A stretch of DNA of 8,488 nt from CAZROT01 sp964601895 (GTDB taxonomy: Bacteria; Pseudomonadota; Gammaproteobacteria; Enterobacterales; Enterobacteriaceae): positions 1 through 8,488 of the forward strand of contig CAZROT010000030.1 in NCBI GenBank assembly GCA_964601895.1. The letters are read 5' to 3'. The notes under the pieces were generated by a model that saw only the letters and a list, made by a program, of their open reading frames with translations, was not told the DNA's origin and ran no database searches. The position numbers were made by a program, and so were the translations under genes. This document shows, in pieces, positions 5,632 to 8,488 of this stretch. The number at the start of each line of letters is the position of its first letter. Positions within the stretch are counted from its first letter, which is position 1.

Positions 5632-6873
5632 CTATATATTATTATAGCTTAGTTTTGTCTGTAAAAAAAAACATATTAATAGTTTGCATGCATACACGCA
5701 TGCCACGCATGCATACATACATGCATACAGGGTATATAAATCATATAATAAAATTAGAAATGATCCCGTAAAATTTCGAAAGCATGCAACTTTTTTTTTC
5801 GTCGTTCCTTTTGACCTTGTTGATTTTGTAAATAATTCACCATTTAATTTTTTTGATATTACACTCGATTGTATTTCAGATTCGTTGAAGTATTCCCTAT
5901 ACGCATCGGCTATTATTTCCATCTCAACAAATTTATTTTCTTCATACCAATCAGGTCTAGTATCATATATAAATTTATAAAAAGTTCGCAATGTTTTCTT
6001 TTCAAGTTTAGCAACATTAACTATTTTTTTTGTTCTAACATTATTAACCGTACTATTACCAATATTAATATTAAAAGTGTTATTGTTAATAACAACTGGG
6101 GCTGAGCTACTTGATGTAGTTATCAACTGATCTAACATACTAGACGTGCCATGACTTTCAATTAATGTTTTCAGCTCTGGTATCTTGTATAATCTAGCAC
6201 CAGCTATATTAGATTTTGGTGCTCTCAATTGAATTTTACTTGCGATTTCGTTGTGGCCCTCCATTCTCATAAAATGTGTAAAATCCTCTATAAATATTTC
6301 TTTTTCTTGTATATTGTCAAATCTAATGCTGCTAAAAACGAATTCTGTTTCATTATCATTATTATAAATTTTTAGTTCAGTGGTTGCTTCTGCAAATTCT
6401 TTTTTAGAATATTTAATAAATTTGAAAATTTTAGATTTAAATGTCTGAAGTCTCTCATCTTGGATGGTGTCAGATATCACAATCATTAATTTTTGCGAGT
6501 TAGCATCTCTAACAACTTCATATACAGGACCGTATTCGCGTTTCCTGTAGTGTGTTGAACTGTCTTGACAATAGTCATCTAGTTCTTCGGGACCATATAC
6601 TTTGTATAATTCCGCTTTTTTCACATAAATTATTAATGAATCATCGCTAATATTTTTTACATTTGATGCAAATTCTTCTGAACTATAAACCTCATTTGAC
6701 GTTTCAGACATGTATTCTCTTAAGGAAAGGTCTACATTCATAGCCAAATCTAGTCGGCGTTCTAACTCCATAATCATTTCTAAAAATATTTCTCCTTTAC
6801 CCGTAATATTGCATGTACTAATTTTATTTCGTATTCTGTCTATGACAGATAATAACTCGTAATTTCCTTCCAT
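5632..6873 (-). CDS. Protein of unknown function with a winged-helix-like C-terminal region
   Basis: I do not recognise the whole protein. From the ATG at 6873 it has 413 residues; an in-frame TTG six bases upstream is not a credible start in this genome. Residues 1-60 are helical and charged, and 60-250 form a Lys/Glu-rich alpha/beta region. Residues 251-287 form a Ser/Asn-rich linker (TTSSSSAPVVINNNTFNIN). Residues about 297-378 contain RPDWYEENKFVEMEIIADAY, then VISKKLNG and TTKKKVACFRNF. That pattern recalls the DNA-binding winged helix at the C-terminus of D5/primase-type and related viral proteins; this is a resemblance, not an identification. The last 34 residues are a hydrophobic, Cys-rich tail encoded by simple-sequence DNA and are unlikely to belong to the conserved protein. 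It is divergent to the 2H-phosphoesterase locus and has an AAATTTGA box 29 nt upstream of the ATG. Confidence 0.75.
   Translation of the reverse strand: MEGNYELLSVIDRIRNKISTCNITGKGEIFLEMIMELERRLDLAMNVDLSLREYMSETSNEVYSSEEFASNVKNISDDSLIIYVKKAELYKVYGPEELDDYCQDSSTHYRKREYGPVYEVVRDANSQKLMIVISDTIQDERLQTFKSKIFKFIKYSKKEFAEATTELKIYNNDNETEFVFSSIRFDNIQEKEIFIEDFTHFMRMEGHNEIASKIQLRAPKSNIAGARLYKIPELKTLIESHGTSSMLDQLITTSSSSAPVVINNNTFNINIGNSTVNNVRTKKIVNVAKLEKKTLRTFYKFIYDTRPDWYEENKFVEMEIIADAYREYFNESEIQSSVISKKLNGELFTKSTRSKGTTKKKVACFRNFTGSFLILLYDLYTLYACMYACVACVYACKLLICFFLQTKLSYNNI
5686..5729. repeat. GCATGC/ATAC simple-sequence tract inside the 3' end of the gene
   Basis: The tract is built from GCATGC, ATAC and ACGC steps (three GCATGC and several ATAC). 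On the minus strand it encodes the repetitive peptide YACMYACVACVYAC at the end of the 5632-6873 product. It is purine/pyrimidine alternating and partly self-complementary, so it could be prone to slippage or cruciform formation. Confidence 0.8.
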
Positions 6874-6902
6874 TATCAATCTTTATATTTTATGTTTTAA
6901 AC

Positions 6903-6913
6903 ATTTCAAATTT
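6903..6913 (-). promoter_or_regulatory. Promoter-like box AAATTTGAAAT of the 5632-6873 gene
   Basis: On the minus strand this reads AAATTTGAAAT, 29 nt before the ATG at 6873. The core AAATTTGA is shared with the SET gene box. The spacing supports the ATG at 6873 as the true start rather than the TTG at 6879. Confidence 0.5.
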
Positions 6914-6923
6914 GTAATTGTTT

Positions 6924-6935
6924 AATAAATTGATT
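6924..6935 (+). promoter_or_regulatory. Promoter-like box AATAAATTGATT of the 2H locus
   Basis: This is identical over 12 bases to 4255-4266. It ends 5 nt before the ATG at 6941 but 32 nt before the next in-frame ATG at 6968. Since the other copy sits 29 nt before its start codon, the 6968 ATG is the better start for this gene. Confidence 0.55.
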
Positions 6936-6967
6936 ATTCTATGATTTTTTATTTGAATAACCAAAAC

Positions 6968-7174
6968 ATGAGTGTAAACTTGCCGAACAACGCTCTGGAT
7001 GACGATGCCGATCAAAGAAAACTGAGAGTCACCCTTCAAAAAAAGCAATTTCTCGCAGATTGGAAAAAATATTCACTTCTTCTACCTTTAGAAAGAAGAG
7101 AAACTCTTAGACATATCTGGGAACATTATCCAGAAAACGGACTGACTTTTGATTGGATATCATTTCATCGTTGA
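6968..7174 (+). CDS. N-terminal fragment of the 2H-phosphoesterase gene
   Basis: This segment encodes 68 residues beginning MSVNLPNNALDDDADQRK, then a charged helical stretch (KKQFLADWKKYSLLLPLERR, ETLRHIWEHYPENG). It has no family motif. A longer start at 6941 adds nine residues but would sit only 5 nt from the promoter-like box, so 6968 is preferred. The last eight codons before the TGA (from about 7148) are probably out of frame with the ancestral gene. If it is made as is, it would be a small acidic-then-basic helical protein of unknown role. Confidence 0.5.
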   Translation: MSVNLPNNALDDDADQRKLRVTLQKKQFLADWKKYSLLLPLERRETLRHIWEHYPENGLTFDWISFHR

Positions 7175-7178
7175 TGGT

Positions 7179-7844
7179 ATGTGGACTCCTACAACCAAGT
7201 TGGCACTTGCAATTTGGAATGGTAATCCATATGCTTGCGGTGTGAAACAAGCATGGGAACTTTACGATGCCGTCGAAGAAATGCTTCAAAATGCTGCGGA
7301 TAGTTTACAATATCCAACAAATAACGATATTCCATTTATTGGCACACATCACGTAACTTTACTATATGGATTCGATGTTACAGAATTTGATGTTCTCCGG
7401 GCAATAGTCAATAAACACTTTAGAAAAGGTCCGATAACATTAACAGTTGGCGAAGTATTTCACGGTGATTTTAGTCCAGTTATTTTACTTAGGTTAATTC
7501 CTTCTCCAGAATTAAATGCATTGTTTTGGGAATTATATAATACAATAGGAAACAAAAGTCACACATTGTTAAAAAACTGCTATGACCCACACATAACAAT
7601 AGCTAATGGCACAAAAGAGGTAGATATTTCTAAAATAGAAAAAATGTTTATAGACAGGAATATTACATTAGATACTGTGTTTGCATATGATGGATCGGAA
7701 AATGAGATATTTTGTGTGAATAGCAGTACAAAAATTTTCATTAGTATCGAGTATTTGTGGGAGGATAATGGAATGCTCGAACATCCTCGTACAATAGGAT
7801 GTTACACATCTAAAGAAACACAGCTTAAGAAACTTTTAGAATAA
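7179..7844 (+). CDS. 2H phosphoesterase-like domain protein (LigT/2'-5' RNA ligase type)
   Basis: The 2H superfamily hydrolyses 2',3'-cyclic phosphates, 2'-5' linkages or cyclic oligonucleotides with two HxT motifs. Both are visible with normal spacing: HHVTLLYG (57-64; H58 and T60) and DPHITIANG (136-144; H138 and T140), 80 residues apart, with beta-rich sequence between (PITLTVGEVF, VILLRLIP). The segment from the ATG at 7179 encodes 221 residues. An in-frame TTG at 7149 is not a credible start here. The product is intracellular-looking, without a signal peptide. Sibling viral enzymes counter host nucleotide signalling (coronavirus NS2 on 2-5A, phage Acb1 on CBASS messengers), but RNA repair or processing is equally possible. 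The N-terminal leader and the C-terminal 67 residues appear cut off by a frameshift and a stop. The 2H core itself is intact. Confidence 0.82.
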   Translation: MWTPTTKLALAIWNGNPYACGVKQAWELYDAVEEMLQNAADSLQYPTNNDIPFIGTHHVTLLYGFDVTEFDVLRAIVNKHFRKGPITLTVGEVFHGDFSPVILLRLIPSPELNALFWELYNTIGNKSHTLLKNCYDPHITIANGTKEVDISKIEKMFIDRNITLDTVFAYDGSENEIFCVNSSTKIFISIEYLWEDNGMLEHPRTIGCYTSKETQLKKLLE

Positions 7845-7854
7845 CTTTTAGAAT
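7831..7854 (+). repeat. 12-bp perfect tandem duplication creating a stop codon
   Basis: AACTTTTAGAAT occurs twice head to tail (7831-7842 and 7843-7854). The junction produces GAA TAA in frame. Twelve is a multiple of three, so the frame is kept and only the stop is new: one copy would read KKLLEYID, two copies read KKLLE-stop-LLEYID. Confidence 0.93.
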
Positions 7855-8057
7855 ATATAGATGCATCTTATGCAAGCTCTGATGAAGATTCTGTAGAGAT
7901 ATGCACAGGCGCGAAATATAATTCCTGTGGATGTTTAAAAGGAAAAGCTATGTGGACTAGCGCCGAACTGTTGGATCATTTCAATGCAACATCTCATTAC
8001 TATCATGGATCTATCTGTTTTCATGGAATAGAAGAGATAATGACTTTTGATGAATAA
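7845..8057 (+). CDS. C-terminal extension of the 2H-phosphoesterase gene, after the stop
   Basis: The frame of the 2H gene stays open for 70 codons past its TAA and ends at TAA 8055-8057. The peptide looks protein-like: EYIDASYASSDEDSVEICTG, then YNSCGCLKGKAMWTSAELLD followed by HFNATSHYYHG and SICFHGIEEIMTFDE. There is a CxC pair, then H-x5-H 14 residues later, loosely like a C2H2/U1-type zinc finger; this is a weak resemblance. No good start codon lies at the beginning of the segment (the first ATG is about 7950), which argues that it is the tail of the upstream gene rather than its own gene. Confidence 0.55.
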   Translation, partial: LLEYIDASYASSDEDSVEICTGAKYNSCGCLKGKAMWTSAELLDHFNATSHYYHGSICFHGIEEIMTFDE

Positions 8058-8078
8058 GTTAAAAAATTGATTCTTATT
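8053..8078 (+). terminator. Possible 3'-end hairpin after the 2H locus
   Basis: AATAAG (8053-8058) pairs with CTTATT (8073-8078) around a 14-base AT-rich loop, followed by TTTT. Mimivirus transcripts are known to end at hairpins near stop codons. Here the stem begins within the final stop of the C-terminal segment. With only six AT-rich pairs, chance is a real alternative. Confidence 0.25.
8063..8070 (+). promoter_or_regulatory. Exact AAAATTGA motif upstream of the repeat-protein gene
   Basis: This is an exact match to the eight-base Mimivirus early promoter motif and continues as AAAATTGATT, as in the other boxes here. It lies 19 nt before an ATG at 8090 and 92 nt before the ATG at 8163. 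The unusual distance to 8163 leaves open that the transcript carries a longer leader or that the real start is at 8090. Confidence 0.5.
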
Positions 8079-8090
8079 TTTTATAAATAA

Positions 8091-8156
8091 TGTTTTTACA
8101 AGTAACAGCGTTTGCAATCAAAGTGTTTTTACGTGTAATAGCATTTGTAATCAAAC
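8091..8156 (+). repeat. Two tandem 33-bp imperfect repeats
   Basis: The units 8091-8123 and 8124-8156 both begin TGTTTTTAC and match at 27 of 33 positions without gaps. The period is 11 codons. In the frame of the ATG at 8090 they encode FLQVTAFAIK then FLRVIAFVIK, ending at TAA 8177-8179 after 29 codons. It is unclear whether this small frame is translated; it lies in the leader of the downstream gene and overlaps its ATG. Confidence 0.8.
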
Positions 8157-8162
8157 GCGGAA

Positions 8163-8488
8163 ATGGACTTACTATTTAACAAACCAAATATTCTTTTCTT
8201 AATTTGGATTAGATATAGAGATTCGACAGTTGTTATTATTCCACAAATCATTCCACGATTAAATACTGATATGTATAGATCAAAATTGGTTAAAGCATTA
8301 ACTGTACATTGCGTTAATGAAAATAATACTAGAAAAACTTTCATCACTAATAATTGCGGAACATTGATAAAACATAGAGAAGATGGCCCAGCAATAATTC
8401 ATGCAGATGGTGAAGAATGGTGGTTAAATGGTAAACGCCATAGAGAAAACGGTCCAGCAATAATTTATGCAGAGGGTGGTGAAGAATG
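8163..8488 (+). CDS. HREDGPA-type (MORN-like variant) repeat protein, cut by the window end
   Basis: At least 108 codons are visible, with no stop before the edge. The N-terminal part (about 1-65) begins MDLLFNKPNILFLIWIRYRD and contains no known domain. From residue 71 a repeat starts: HREDGPAIIHADGEEWWLNG then KR, 22 residues, followed by HRENGPAIIYAEGGEEW. The DNA units begin at 8373 and 8439, 66 bp apart, with very similar sequence. Such HR-x-GPA-x-I...EWW-NGK repeats, related to bacterial MORN-variant repeats, are common in paralogous families of giant viruses; their role is not established, but protein or membrane contacts are likely. The start is the first ATG in a frame that opens after a stop at 8148-8150. 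The preceding 33-bp repeats and the far promoter box make the start less certain than the gene itself. Confidence 0.8.
   Translation, partial: MDLLFNKPNILFLIWIRYRDSTVVIIPQIIPRLNTDMYRSKLVKALTVHCVNENNTRKTFITNNCGTLIKHREDGPAIIHADGEEWWLNGKRHRENGPAIIYAEGGEE

Larger units (their letters stand above)
6968..8057 (+). pseudogene. Interrupted 2H-phosphoesterase gene (one frameshift, one duplication-born stop)
   Basis: Three adjacent open segments read as one gene. Segment 1 (6968-7174) ends four bases before the first ATG of segment 2 (7179-7844). Removing one T from the TTTT at 7147-7150 fuses them as ...NGLTLIGYHFIVDGMW. Segment 2 ends at a TAA (7842-7844) that exists only because AACTTTTAGAAT is present twice in tandem (7831-7842, 7843-7854). 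With one copy, ...KKLLEYIDASYASS... continues in the same frame to the TAA at 8055-8057. The repaired product would be about 358 residues with a 2H domain in the middle. A promoter-like box precedes it, and a hairpin plus the next promoter box follow 8057, which suits a single transcription unit. It could be real decay, sequencing or assembly error, or, less likely, recoding. Confidence 0.65.

Noticed and set aside
5684..6105. Plus-strand frames opposite the 5632-6873 gene
   Set aside because: They mirror the minus-strand gene and its simple-sequence tail, with low-complexity peptides rich in Phe, Ile and Ser.
6874..6879. TTG start at 6879 for the 5632-6873 gene
   Set aside because: An ATG lies two codons downstream with a promoter-like box at the usual 29-nt distance.
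7149..7178. Start of the 2H gene at the TTG at 7149
   Set aside because: TTG starts are a bacterial convention, and this genome looks like a eukaryotic virus. The first ATG is 7179, and the open frame upstream is better explained by the frameshift.
7842..7844. Programmed stop-codon read-through of the 2H gene
   Set aside because: The TAA followed by CTT is not a known leaky context, and the tandem duplication gives a simpler explanation. It was kept only as a remote alternative.
7935..8347. Minus-strand frames opposite the 2H tail and the repeat-protein gene
   Set aside because: The plus strand carries the recognisable repeats and the continuous 2H frame. The minus-strand peptides have no motifs.

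Overview
The window looks like part of a giant virus genome (Nucleocytoviricota), most likely a Mimiviridae-like (Imitervirales) lineage and probably a metagenomic scaffold. Supporting signs are strong AT richness, intron-less genes on both strands packed with short AT-rich spacers, and no Shine-Dalgarno sites. The gene content also fits: a eukaryote-type ribonucleotide reductase small subunit, a minimal PBCV-1 vSET-like SET protein, a patatin, a DnaJ, and a fragment of an HREDGPA-type repeat protein. Several genes carry AAATTGA- or AAATTTGA-type boxes about 17-32 nt before the ATG, resembling the known Mimivirus early motif AAAATTGA. A run of exactly 100 N marks a scaffold gap. The family-level assignment is an inference.

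Layout. Positions 1-413 are non-coding and contain a 47-bp direct repeat. Positions 414-4171 hold four minus-strand genes: ribonucleotide reductase R2, SET methyltransferase, patatin-like phospholipase and DnaJ. A 124-bp divergent spacer leads to a plus-strand gene of unknown function (4296-5087) with a GGFARD motif like that of nucleotidyltransferases. Positions 5088-5631 are non-coding and built from a repeat of about 172 bp that is interrupted by the N gap. A minus-strand gene (5632-6873) encodes a protein with a winged-helix-like C-terminal region and an odd Cys-rich tail. From 6968 to 8057 the plus strand carries a 2H-phosphoesterase gene that appears broken twice: by a one-base frameshift near 7147-7150 and by a 12-bp tandem duplication at 7831-7854 that creates an in-frame stop. 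A repeat protein starts at 8163 and runs off the window.

How the genes fit together. R2 would supply deoxynucleotides for viral DNA synthesis, the SET protein could modify histones, the patatin could remodel membranes, and DnaJ could recruit an Hsp70. They look like individually promoted neighbours rather than one operon. The most informative parts are the repeat-phased assembly gap, the shared promoter-like box with nearly constant spacing, and the doubly interrupted 2H-phosphoesterase gene.
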